Of a stretch of 64,000 bases of DNA, positions 27,084 through 35,363 are shown piece after piece. The stretch is from Methylobacterium sp. UNC378MF (GTDB lineage Bacteria > Pseudomonadota > Alphaproteobacteria > Rhizobiales > Beijerinckiaceae). The translations under genes and the position numbers were made by a program. How positions within the stretch are numbered: position 1 is the first letter of the stretch; every line of letters begins with the position of its first letter. The stretch lies in NCBI RefSeq assembly GCF_900103195.1, contig NZ_FMWU01000004.1:124001-188000 (forward strand), in the 5' to 3' direction. The notes under the pieces were generated by a model. The model was given only the letters and a program-made list of their open reading frames with translations, did no database searches and had not been told where the DNA came from.

Positions 27084-27706
27084 CAGGAGCATCCTGACGG
27101 AGCCGGGTACGGCTCGACCTTGAACACCGTCGCGGCCTGGAGCACGCGGCGCTTGTTCGGCAGGTTGGGCACCGCCGCACCGAGCAGGGGGAAAAAGACC
27201 GGGATGTCCACGGCAGCCTGCACCACCACGATGGCTGAGGCCCCCGCGCAGGAATAGCCGGCGAAGTTTGCGTTCCAATCGCTCGCCCCGCTGGCATTGG
27301 TCGCCACCGGCGAGACCGGGGTCGCCGCGGTGTAGCTATCAGCCTTCGTGATGCTGACCCGAACGTTGGCGCAATTGAAGATCGTCACACGCGGGGTGCC
27401 GTTCGATTGCGTGCACATCGCCGTCCGGAAGCGGGCCATCAGCGTCGCGGTATCGGTGGTGCCTGCATTCGCCGTCTGGAAGGCGCCCGTGTAGATCTGC
27501 CGACCGGCATCGGCCACCGCCTGCTGGAGGATCTCCTGTTCCCAGAAGACGATACCGTTCTCCAGGCAAGCCCCGACCAGAGCGAAGAACGGCACTGCCA
27601 CCAATGCGAATTCCACGGCCGTCGCGCCCGCACGCGCCTGCGTGAACCGTGCGACCTGCGTTCGGAGATCGAGCCAGCGACGCGCCGCTCGGAATGCCGT
27701 GCTCAC
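27083..27706 (-). CDS. TadE-like pseudopilin-family protein
   Basis: Protein of 207 residues from a GTG start. GATAVEFALVAVPFFALVGACLENG is the TadE helix. The periplasmic part has four or more Cys (MCTQSN, FNCANV, YSCAGA, SGCS) that could form disulfides. First gene of a three-gene coupled set. No TadA ATPase, CpaB/C secretin or flp pilin lies in the window, so this set is separate from a complete tad locus. Confidence 0.8.
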   Translation of the reverse strand: MSTAFRAARRWLDLRTQVARFTQARAGATAVEFALVAVPFFALVGACLENGIVFWEQEILQQAVADAGRQIYTGAFQTANAGTTDTATLMARFRTAMCTQSNGTPRVTIFNCANVRVSITKADSYTAATPVSPVATNASGASDWNANFAGYSCAGASAIVVVQAAVDIPVFFPLLGAAVPNLPNKRRVLQAATVFKVEPYPAPSGCS

Positions 27707-28130
27707 ATTTCAGCTCGACCTTGGGACCATGTGAGCAAAGGAACATCAAAAGCTTACTTTTCTCGGCTCATCACGGCTCAAAATCGACGATTTCCCCCGA
27801 CACCCTCCTGTGCGGAGTGTCGCGGTCGCAACGTCGGTTTCGATCTGAGGCAGGACGGCGAGCCGACCGACTGACGCAGTCGGTTAGGCCGGCGTGCCGG
27901 ATCGCTGCCGTCTGAGCCGGGAAACCAGCCCCGTGCGCGCCAGGCGGTGGCCTGCAAGTCGGTGACCGCAGCCAGCACATCAGTCGCGGCATCGATTAAA
28001 CGACGTATTTTACAATCGTCGACTGCAGGTTACGCACCTTTCCCCGCCGAGATAAGCCGCATTAAGTGCAGCTTAAGACATCATCGTTATCGTTGCCGGC
28101 TGAAATTAAACCGCATGGCGATCCCCGCTC
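27707..28130. other. Divergent intergenic region
   Basis: About 420 bp between the TadE set and cheZ. Rather AT-rich at both ends. Apart from the CtrA-like site at 28062-28076 I see no gene or RNA. Confidence 0.5.
28062..28076. promoter_or_regulatory. CtrA-like binding site
   Basis: TTAAGTGCAGCTTAA is an exact TTAA-N7-TTAA, the consensus for the alphaproteobacterial cell-cycle regulator CtrA, and is also a perfect 5-5-5 inverted repeat. It is 55 bp upstream of cheZ. CtrA commonly controls motility genes, so the context agrees. Confidence 0.5.
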
Positions 28131-28682
28131 ATGGCCCGTGCTCTACCCGACGTTGTCGCAATCGAAGAAGGTGTTGGGCTTCTGCGAAGCCAGCTCCTGT
28201 CGATTTCGGATGCGATCGCCCGGACCCGTCAGGAGATTGCCGATCTCCGGCAGGAGCAGGAGACCAGTCGCGCCTGCGATGAACTCCAGGCGGTCGTGCA
28301 GGGCACGGAAGACGCCACCAACACGATCCTGACCGCGTCGGAAACGGTCGACGCGCTCGCGCGCGGAATCGTCCGGCGGTCGGGCGATAACACCAACCGG
28401 GCCGACGCCGAGGCGATCCGGGCCGAGATGCAAACCATCTTCGAAGCTTGCAACTTCCAGGATCTTACCGGGCAGCGGATCTCGAAGGTCGTACGCACCA
28501 TCGTCCTCGTGGAGGACCGGATCGGCGAGATGCTGCGCGTCTGGTCGGCGTCCGACGCCGCGCCAACGGCGCCGAATCCGCGGCCCGACAGGCGCAGCGG
28601 GGAGGCGGCCCTGCTGAACGGCCCCGTCCTGCCCGGAGAGGCCTCGGTTTCGCAGGACACCGTCGACGCGATGTTCCCGTAA
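28131..28682 (+). CDS. cheZ: CheZ-like CheY phosphatase
   Basis: Protein of 183 residues, mostly long helices. EACNFQDLTGQRISKV contains Asp111 and Gln115, with the same spacing as the catalytic Asp143/Gln147 of E. coli CheZ. The C-terminal SQDTVDAMFP resembles the CheY-binding tail. It would dephosphorylate CheY-P to reset motor switching. Followed after 23 bp by an HD-GYP gene, so the two probably form an operon behind the CtrA-like site. No other che gene is in the window. Confidence 0.8.
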   Translation: MARALPDVVAIEEGVGLLRSQLLSISDAIARTRQEIADLRQEQETSRACDELQAVVQGTEDATNTILTASETVDALARGIVRRSGDNTNRADAEAIRAEMQTIFEACNFQDLTGQRISKVVRTIVLVEDRIGEMLRVWSASDAAPTAPNPRPDRRSGEAALLNGPVLPGEASVSQDTVDAMFP

Positions 28683-28705
28683 GGGGCAGCCCGGAAGGCG
28701 TGCCG

Positions 28706-29782
28706 ATGGGCCGGATACTTCTGATCACGGACGATCCCGCCCGCAGCTTGGGTTTGGCGCAGGAGCTCTCCGACGGGCTGGCCTGCGAAATCCACGACCT
28801 CCGCGCCGCGGACGTCCCGGCCGGCCTCGCGACGGGGATCGTCGCCGATGTTCTCGATCTCGGCACCGCATCCATCGAACGCCTGCGCCGCCTTCTGGCC
28901 GAGATCCGGCATGGCGCCCCCTTGGTTGTCCTGCGTCATGCCGACAATCCGAGGACCCGGCTGCTCGGCATTTCGCTCAATGCGACGAACACGCTCGGCC
29001 CCCCATTCGACGTGGATCGTCTGCGAGAGGCGCTCGGTGCGCCGCGCGCGGCAGCGCTCGTCGCGCCCCACGATGAGGAGCCGGTACCTGCCGGCGCGGT
29101 AAAGACGGCCGCGGAACTGCGCGGATTCTACGCATCGGTCTTCGTACCCGACCAGCCAATCACACCGCGCGTGATCGACAACGGTACCCAGGCCATCGAC
29201 CTCGCCATCCGGGATACCGGAATCCGCGATTGGGTCCGTGCGGTTCGCCAGTTTGACGACGCCACCCATCAGCACTGCCTGCTGGTCGCCGGACTGGCGG
29301 CAGCCTTCGCGGCCGCCCTGGGACTCGGCGAGCAGGAGCGTCATCGCGTCACGAAGGCAGCCCTGCTGCACGACGTCGGCAAGATTCATATCCCGGCCGC
29401 GATTCTGAACAAGCCGGGTCGGCTTGACGACACCGAGATGGCCGTCATGCGGCTGCATCCGGAGAAGGGATACAGCATGCTCGTCGATCAGGGCTTCGAG
29501 CAGCAGATGCTACACGTCGTCCGGTCGCACCACGAGATGCTCGATGGGTCAGGCTATCCGGATCGCCTCAAGGCGCACGAGATCCCGGATCTCGTGCGGC
29601 TCATCACCGTCTGCGATATCCACGCGGCCTTGATCGAGCAGAGGCCCTACAAGCCGCCGATGCCCAGTGAGTCGGCCTACGCGATCCTGGAGAGCATGGT
29701 GGGGCGGCTCGATCCCGCGATCGTCGGTGCCTTCCGGCCCGTCGTCGCCGCGTTCGCGCCGCAGATCCTGGAACACGCGTAA
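28706..29782 (+). CDS. HD-GYP cyclic-di-GMP phosphodiesterase with degenerate receiver
   Basis: Protein of 358 residues. The N-terminal 110 residues start RILLITDDPARS like a receiver but lack a clear phospho-acceptor Asp and the DxxMPxxDG loop. The HD-GYP domain has ALLHDVGKIHIP (His222-Asp223), RSHHEMLDGSGYP (GYP at 283-285) and ITVCDIHAALIEQRPYKP. It should hydrolyse c-di-GMP. GGAAGG precedes the ATG. Paired with cheZ, it links c-di-GMP to motility. Confidence 0.83.
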   Translation: MGRILLITDDPARSLGLAQELSDGLACEIHDLRAADVPAGLATGIVADVLDLGTASIERLRRLLAEIRHGAPLVVLRHADNPRTRLLGISLNATNTLGPPFDVDRLREALGAPRAAALVAPHDEEPVPAGAVKTAAELRGFYASVFVPDQPITPRVIDNGTQAIDLAIRDTGIRDWVRAVRQFDDATHQHCLLVAGLAAAFAAALGLGEQERHRVTKAALLHDVGKIHIPAAILNKPGRLDDTEMAVMRLHPEKGYSMLVDQGFEQQMLHVVRSHHEMLDGSGYPDRLKAHEIPDLVRLITVCDIHAALIEQRPYKPPMPSESAYAILESMVGRLDPAIVGAFRPVVAAFAPQILEHA

Positions 29783-29883
29783 CGGCCGGGAACGATAGCC
29801 CTGACGGCGATGCTCGGAGGCGCGCATCGCCCGAGGACGATCCCGCCACGCCATCCGGTGGTTCGCCGCGCCGATGGAAAAGC

Positions 29884-29915
29884 CGCGCCGCGGTAAAAAC
29901 TGACGACGCGGCGCG
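29884..29915 (-). terminator. Terminator-like hairpin for dctA
   Basis: Perfect 9-bp stem CGCGCCGCG/CGCGGCGCG with a 14-nt loop. Read on the minus strand it is followed by GCTTTTCC, so it could end dctA transcripts. Confidence 0.5.
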
Positions 29916-29937
29916 ATGGGGCCTGTGCTTCGCCGAA

Positions 29938-29967
29938 TCGTCGCGGGCTGCGCGCGCAGCCCGCGAC
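29938..29967. repeat. 30-bp perfect palindrome after dctA
   Basis: All 15 base pairs match about a centre between 29952 and 29953. It starts 9 bp past the dctA stop. As RNA it would make a 13-bp stem with a tetraloop, probably an additional terminator or 3'-end stabiliser between the convergent genes. Confidence 0.55.
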
Positions 29968-29976
29968 GACCAGGGC

Positions 29977-31320
29977 TCACTCGGCCGGCTGGAGAGCTGC
30001 CGCGGGTGCGAGCGGCGCCATGGCCTGGCCGGACAGGGCCGCAGCGAGCTTGGCCTCGTCGACCTCATTCTCCCAGCGGGCCACCACGATACAGGCCACC
30101 GCATTACCGATGAAGTTCGTCAGCGCCCGGCACTCGGACATGAAGCGGTCTACGCCGAGGATCAGCGCCATGCCGACCACCGGCACGGAGGGCACCACCG
30201 CGAGCGTCGCCGCCAGGGTGATGAAACCCGAACCGGTCACGCCCGCCGCGCCCTTCGAGGACAGCATCGCCACCAGCAGCAGCAGCGCCTGCTCGCCGAG
30301 GCTCAGCGGCGTATCGGTCGCCTGAGCGATGAACAAAGCCGCCATGGTCATGTAGATGTTGGTGCCGTCCAGGTTGAACGAGTAGCCCGTGGGCACCACG
30401 AGGCCGACGACCGGCTTCGAGCAACCGGCCCGCTCCATCTTCTCCAGCAGCGAGGGCAGCGCGGACTCGGACGAGGACGTGCCGAGCACAAGCAGCAGCT
30501 CCTCCTTGATGTAGCGGATGAGCCGGATGATCGAGAACCCGTTGTAGCGCGCCACCGCACCGAGAACGACCAGCACGAAGATCGTCGAGGTCAAGTAGAA
30601 GGCGCCGACGAGGTAGGCGAGGTTGGCAAGCGAGCTGATCCCGTACTTGCCGATCGTGAACGCCATCGCGCCGAAGGCACCCACGGGTGCGACCTTCATG
30701 ATGATGTTGACGACGCCGAACACCGCCTCGGACAGCACCTTGATGATGTCCAGCACCGGCTTGCCCCGGTCGCCCAGGAAGGCGAGACCGAAGCCGAACA
30801 GCACGGAGAAGAACAGCACCTGGAGGATCTCGCCGCCCGCGAAGGCGCCGACCGCCGTCGTGGGGATGATATTCATCAGGAAGTCGACGATGCTCTGCTC
30901 CTTGGCCTTGCCGGCGTAGGTGGCGATCGCCTTCGGATCGAGGGATTTCGGATCGATGTGCAGCCCGTTGCCCGGCTGGAGCACGTTGGCGACCACGAGG
31001 CCGACGATCAGCGCCAGCGTCGAGAATGTCAGGAAGTAGATCAGCGCCTTGCCGCCGACCCGGCCGACCTTCTCGAGATTGGTCATCCCGGCAATGCCGG
31101 AGACCACCGTGAGGAAGATCACCGGGGCGATGATCATCTTGACGAGCTTGATGAAAGCGTCCCCGAGCGGCTTCATCTCGGCGCCGAGCTGCGGATAAAA
31201 ATGTCCGAGCAGGATACCGATCGCGACCGCGACCAGGACCTGGAAGTACAGCGTCCGGTACAACGGCTTCGGTTTGGCGGGCGGATGCGGGGCGGTGAGT
31301 GGTGACGGCACGGCAGCCAT
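29977..31320 (-). CDS. dctA: C4-dicarboxylate:cation symporter DctA
   Basis: Protein of 447 residues of the DAACS family. Typical parts: [23 protein letters not shown], the Ser-rich hairpin [39 protein letters not shown], and [21 protein letters not shown]. It takes up succinate, malate and fumarate with protons or sodium. The ATG at 31318-31320 has GGGAGA 9 nt upstream; the in-frame extension to 31485 includes the promoter. A sigma-54 promoter and DctD-type site lie upstream, divergent from dctBD. Confidence 0.94.
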   Translation of the reverse strand: MAAVPSPLTAPHPPAKPKPLYRTLYFQVLVAVAIGILLGHFYPQLGAEMKPLGDAFIKLVKMIIAPVIFLTVVSGIAGMTNLEKVGRVGGKALIYFLTFSTLALIVGLVVANVLQPGNGLHIDPKSLDPKAIATYAGKAKEQSIVDFLMNIIPTTAVGAFAGGEILQVLFFSVLFGFGLAFLGDRGKPVLDIIKVLSEAVFGVVNIIMKVAPVGAFGAMAFTIGKYGISSLANLAYLVGAFYLTSTIFVLVVLGAVARYNGFSIIRLIRYIKEELLLVLGTSSSESALPSLLEKMERAGCSKPVVGLVVPTGYSFNLDGTNIYMTMAALFIAQATDTPLSLGEQALLLLVAMLSSKGAAGVTGSGFITLAATLAVVPSVPVVGMALILGVDRFMSECRALTNFIGNAVACIVVARWENEVDEAKLAAALSGQAMAPLAPAAALQPAE

Positions 31321-31454
31321 GGGGCGTTCTCCCTGTCGCGGGCTTCGGATGGGGCGGCTCGCGTCGGAGCGTCCCGACGATGTCCGCGCTTGCTGTTGGC
31401 CTTCCGGCACGCAGCCGTTCTCTGGTGACATGGCTGCGTTACGCATCGGGAATG

Positions 31455-31469
31455 GCAACCGGCATGCCA
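31455..31469 (-). promoter_or_regulatory. Sigma-54 (-24/-12) promoter of dctA
   Basis: On the minus strand TGGCAT-N5-TTGC matches the RpoN consensus TGGCAC-N5-TTGC at 9 of 10 fixed positions with exact GG/GC spacing. It predicts a start near 31443 and a leader of about 120 nt before dctA. Confidence 0.65.
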
Positions 31470-31554
31470 CCCGGTCACAGGCCACCTCATTTCTTTAACC
31501 ATTTGTGGAAAATAGGTTTTTCCCAGATGATGTCGGACTGTGCGTCACGCCGGA

Positions 31555-31570
31555 GTGCGGATTTCCGCAC
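31555..31570. promoter_or_regulatory. DctD-type upstream activating site
   Basis: Perfect inverted repeat GTGCGG-N4-CCGCAC centred about 95 bp upstream of the -24 element. As remembered, rhizobial DctD sites have this core. A lone TGTGCG half site at 31539-31544 may be part of a weaker second site. It lies inside the ORF extension of dctB, which argues for a downstream dctB start. Confidence 0.55.
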
Positions 31571-31615
31571 GCCGCTGGCCGGAACGGTCCGGATCCCCGC
31601 ACAGGCCGTCCGCCG

Positions 31616-33481
31616 TTGAACGCGCCCGCGACCTCCGGTGGTGGCACGCCCTCGCGCCGGGGCCTCGCCGTCGTGATCGGCGTCTGCGCGATCCTCGTGG
31701 CGGCGTGGCTCGCCGGCCGGGCCGCGGAGCGCTGGGCCTTGTCGGATCTGCGACGCGGCGCCCGCTCGGCGATCGGGCTCCAGGTCGGCGTCTTGCTCGC
31801 GGAGATGCAGAAGCAGGCGTCCCTGCCGCTGGCGCTCGCGGCCGACCCCGAGGTCGCCGCCGCGGTCGGCCCCGATCCCGGGCGCAACCTCCTGGATCGT
31901 GTCGACCGGCGGCTCGCCCAGGTCGCGGCCGCCACCGGTTCGGCAGTCATCTACGTCATCGGCGCCGACGGGCTCACGGTCGCGGCGAGCAACGCGGGCG
32001 AGGACCGCAGCTTCGTCGGCCGGGACTACGGTTTCCGCCCCTACTTCAAGCAGGCCCTGGCCGGTGGGGCCGGCTCCCAGTTCGCCCTCGGCACGGTCAG
32101 TGGTCGGCCTGGCCTGTACCTCGCGCGCCGGATCGGGGCGGGGACCGGGGTCGTGGTGGTGAAGGTCGAGTTCGACGCCGTCGAGGCCGCGTGGCGTGCC
32201 GCACGCGAGGCGACCTTCGTGACCGATGCCCGGGGCATCGTCCTCGTCACGAGCGAGCCCGGCTGGCGCTTCGACACGCTCAGCGCCGTCGACGCGGCCG
32301 AACGCGCCCGGATCGAGGCGGGGCAGGAATTCGGCGCCGCCCGCCTCGAGCGCCTGCCGCTCCATCCGGTGGCGGGCGAGCCGGACATGGTGCGCGTCGG
32401 GCGCGGGTCGCTGCCGGCCTGGACCGCAATCCTGACACAGGCGCCCGTACCCGGCACGGATTGGCAGTTGCGGACGCTGACGCCGGTCGGCACCACGGTG
32501 GAGCGGGAACGGCTGCAGGCCTGGATCATCGCGGCCCTGGTCACGGCGCTCGCCGGGTACGGGATCTTCGCCCTGGCCGATCGCGGCCGCCGGACGCAGG
32601 CCCGGCTCGCCGAAGCCGCGGCGCGTCGGGCCGAGCTGGAATCCAGCGTCGAGGCGCGGACGCGGGCGCTGCGGGAGACCAATGCGCAGCTCCGCGCCGA
32701 GATCGCTGAGCGGCAGCGCGCCGAGGCCGAGCGCGAGCGCCTCGGCCGCGAGCTGGCGCAGGCCGGCCGGCTGGCGGCGCTCGGCCAGTTCGCGGCCAGC
32801 ATGGCACACGAGATCAACCAGCCACTGGCGGCGATCCGCTCCTACGCGGACAACACCGCGATCCTCATCGGGCGCGGGCGCACCGACGATGCGGCCGAGA
32901 ATGCCGCTGCCATCGGCCGGCTCACCGATCGCATCGCCGGCCTCACCCGGCAGCTCAAGGGCTTCGCTCGGCGCGCCTCGCCGCGGCGGGAGCCGGTGGT
33001 CCTGCGCGATGTCGTGGCAAACGCGGTGGAACTCGTGTCGGCCCGTGCGGCCGCCCTGCACGTCCCCCTCGACGTAAACGAGCCTGACCCGAAGCTCCGC
33101 GTACTCGGGGACGGTCCGCGGTTGGAGCAGGTTCTGGTCAATCTGCTCCAGAACGCCGTCGACGCGGTGGCGGGGCGGGCCGACGCCCGCGTAAGCCTGC
33201 GCTGGTATGCCGACGGCAGCGAGCGCGTCATGGTTGAGGTGACCGATACCGGACCCGGCATACCCGAAGCGACGCGCGGCCAGGTCTTCGACGCGTTCTT
33301 CACCACCAAGGCGGACGGCCTCGGCCTCGGCCTCGCCATCGCCCGCGGGATCGTGGAGGATTGCGGCGGGAACCTGATCCTGGCCGACGGCAACGGCGCC
33401 GACACGGTCTTTCGGATGGCGCTGATCCGCGCGACGGAGGCGGCTCCGAAGGTGGACAAGACCGTGGGAGCGGAACCGTGA
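31616..33481 (+). CDS. dctB: C4-dicarboxylate sensor histidine kinase DctB
   Basis: Protein of about 621 residues. One membrane helix ([19 protein letters not shown]), a periplasmic double-Cache-like sensor with [15 protein letters not shown], a second helix ([17 protein letters not shown]), a coiled coil, then HisKA with [19 protein letters not shown] and HATPase with [17 protein letters not shown] and [15 protein letters not shown]. It senses dicarboxylates and phosphorylates DctD. Start uncertain: TTG 31616 keeps the DctD site outside the gene; GTG 31505 is also open. It overlaps dctD by 4 bp. Confidence 0.9.
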   Translation: MNAPATSGGGTPSRRGLAVVIGVCAILVAAWLAGRAAERWALSDLRRGARSAIGLQVGVLLAEMQKQASLPLALAADPEVAAAVGPDPGRNLLDRVDRRLAQVAAATGSAVIYVIGADGLTVAASNAGEDRSFVGRDYGFRPYFKQALAGGAGSQFALGTVSGRPGLYLARRIGAGTGVVVVKVEFDAVEAAWRAAREATFVTDARGIVLVTSEPGWRFDTLSAVDAAERARIEAGQEFGAARLERLPLHPVAGEPDMVRVGRGSLPAWTAILTQAPVPGTDWQLRTLTPVGTTVERERLQAWIIAALVTALAGYGIFALADRGRRTQARLAEAAARRAELESSVEARTRALRETNAQLRAEIAERQRAEAERERLGRELAQAGRLAALGQFAASMAHEINQPLAAIRSYADNTAILIGRGRTDDAAENAAAIGRLTDRIAGLTRQLKGFARRASPRREPVVLRDVVANAVELVSARAAALHVPLDVNEPDPKLRVLGDGPRLEQVLVNLLQNAVDAVAGRADARVSLRWYADGSERVMVEVTDTGPGIPEATRGQVFDAFFTTKADGLGLGLAIARGIVEDCGGNLILADGNGADTVFRMALIRATEAAPKVDKTVGAEP

Positions 33482-34830
33482 GTGGATCGGCAGACGCGCG
33501 GGCGGCGGCCGAGCGCGTCGTGTTCATCGACGACGAGGCCGACGTGCGCCGCGCCAATGGCCAGAGTCTGGAGTTGGCGGGCTTCGCCGTGGAGGCCTTC
33601 GCCGCCGCCGAGCCGGCTTTGGCGGCGATCCTGGCCGCGCCCCCCGGCGCCGTGATCACGGATGTGCGGCTGCCGGGCCTCGACGGCGTCGGGCTGCTGG
33701 CCCGGCTGCACCGGGTCGATCCGGACCTTCCGGTCATTCTCATCACCGGGCACGGCGACATCGGCATGGCGGTGGCCGCCATGCAGGGCGGCGCCTACGA
33801 CTTCCTGGCCAAACCCTATCCCGCCGAAGCGCTCATCACCTCGGTGCGTCGGGCCCTGGAGCGGCGGCGGCTCGTGATGGAAAATCGGACGCTGCGGGCT
33901 CGTCTCGATGCGGCAATCGAGGAGGATCCGGCCTTCCTCGGCGCCTCCCCGGAGATTGCAGGCCTTCGCGCCCTCGTGCGCGAGGTGGCAAAGGCCGATG
34001 TCGACGTGCTCGTCTTCGGCGAAACCGGTTCCGGCAAGGAGGTGGTGGCGGGCGCGCTGCACCGATGGAGCCGGCGCGCGGAGCGGAATCTCGTGGCGAT
34101 GAATTGCGGCGCTTTGCCCGACAGCGTCGTCGAGAGTGAGCTGTTCGGCCACGAGGCCGGCGCCTTCACCGGGGCGCTCAAGCGCCGGGTCGGCCGCATC
34201 GAGCACGCACAGGGCGGCACGCTCTTCCTCGACGAAATCGAGAGCATGCCGCTGCCGCTGCAGGTCAAGCTCCTCCGGGTACTCCAGGAGCGCACCGTGG
34301 AACCCCTGGGCACAAATGAGGTGCGGCCGGTCGACATGCGGGTCGTGGCCGCCACGAAGGTCGATCTCGGGCAGGCCGCCGCGCAGGGCACTTTCCGCGA
34401 CGATCTCTATCACCGCCTCAACGTCATCACGATCACGATCCCGCCCCTGCGCGATCGGGGCGACGACGTGCTGCTGCTCTTCCAGCACTTCCTGCGCCGC
34501 GCAGCCGAGAAGTTCGGGCGCCCGATGCCGCCCGTCACGCCGGCGATCCGCGACCATCTGCGCCGCCACACCTGGCCGGGCAATGTCCGCGAACTCGGCC
34601 ATTTCGCCGAGCGTTGCGCCCTGTGCCTCGTCGCGCCGCCGCAGCCCGCCGCGGAGGCGGCCGGCGGCCTCACCGAGCAGGTAGATCGCTTCGAACGGCA
34701 ACTGATCCGCGACGAATTGATCATGGCCGGCGGTGATGTACGCGCCGCCGCGGAAGCGCTCGGCCTGCCGCGCAAGACCCTCTACGACAAGATGGCCCGC
34801 CACGGATTGACGCCGGCCGATTACCGCTAG
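33478..34830 (+). CDS. dctD: Sigma-54-dependent response regulator DctD
   Basis: Protein of 450 residues. Receiver with acidic pocket FIDDEAD and phospho-acceptor Asp62 ([12 protein letters not shown]); AAA+ domain with Walker [12 protein letters not shown], the sigma-54 contact loop GAFTGA, Walker [11 protein letters not shown] and WPGNVREL; C-terminal Fis-type HTH ([20 protein letters not shown]). It activates dctA from the palindrome at 31555. The GTG start overlaps the dctB stop (GTGA), implying coupling. Confidence 0.93.
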   Translation: MSGSADARAAAERVVFIDDEADVRRANGQSLELAGFAVEAFAAAEPALAAILAAPPGAVITDVRLPGLDGVGLLARLHRVDPDLPVILITGHGDIGMAVAAMQGGAYDFLAKPYPAEALITSVRRALERRRLVMENRTLRARLDAAIEEDPAFLGASPEIAGLRALVREVAKADVDVLVFGETGSGKEVVAGALHRWSRRAERNLVAMNCGALPDSVVESELFGHEAGAFTGALKRRVGRIEHAQGGTLFLDEIESMPLPLQVKLLRVLQERTVEPLGTNEVRPVDMRVVAATKVDLGQAAAQGTFRDDLYHRLNVITITIPPLRDRGDDVLLLFQHFLRRAAEKFGRPMPPVTPAIRDHLRRHTWPGNVRELGHFAERCALCLVAPPQPAAEAAGGLTEQVDRFERQLIRDELIMAGGDVRAAAEALGLPRKTLYDKMARHGLTPADYR

Positions 34831-34970
34831 GACCAGCCCATCCAATTCCATACTGGCAGACTCAACCGGCGGTCGTGGCGCCTGGGCGATGGCGGCATGC
34901 CGAAAAGCGGTAGGCGGACCGGTGCGGAAACTGCTTAGCGTGGCTGACGCCCCAGCACCGCCGAGTCCCC

Positions 34971-35207
34971 ATGCCCCGCTTCTTCATCGATCTGCACGAC
35001 GGAACTGATATCGTCCGGGACAGGGACGGCTACGACCTGCCGAACCTCGAAGCCGCGCGCTCGCAGGCCGTGAAGATCATGACGCGGATCGCGCAGAGCC
35101 TTTCCGATGAACCCGGTCGGCAGGACTTTATCGCCGCTGTCCGCGACGATGCCGGAGTTGTGCGGCTGCGCTTCCGTCTGTCCCTCGATGCGGGGCCGGT
35201 CGGATGA
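34971..35207 (+). CDS. Small DUF6894-like protein
   Basis: Protein of 78 residues: MPRFFIDLHDGTDIVRDRDGYDLPNLEAAR... This is the shape of a small family abundant in Methylobacterium and other Rhizobiales (MPRYFFDLHDG...), of unknown function. Two beta strands then a long helix. No clear SD; the ATG is the only sensible start. Confidence 0.7.
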   Translation: MPRFFIDLHDGTDIVRDRDGYDLPNLEAARSQAVKIMTRIAQSLSDEPGRQDFIAAVRDDAGVVRLRFRLSLDAGPVG

Positions 35208-35290
35208 CACTGGGCGAGGCCCGGCAAATCGGTGACCTCGGGCGCTCTTTGCTGGACTCTCGGTCAGTCTCCGTGGATCCCGGTTGAGCG

Positions 35291-35304
35291 TTGATCCAGC
35301 GCAA
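35291..35304. promoter_or_regulatory. FixK/FNR-type box before P-type ATPase
   Basis: TTGATCCAGCGCAA fits TTG[AC]-N6-[GT]CAA. The centre is 66 bp before the ATPase start. Identical copies occur at 51829 and 52509, and its reverse complement at 44227. Confidence 0.65.
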
Positions 35305-35363
35305 GGGGCCGCCGCTCAGACCGGCGCAAACGGAACGCGCAGCAATTGCGGGCGACCCCGACG

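Noticed and set aside
32842..34851. 669-codon minus-strand open frame opposite dctB/dctD
   Set aside because: Shadow of two well-supported genes.
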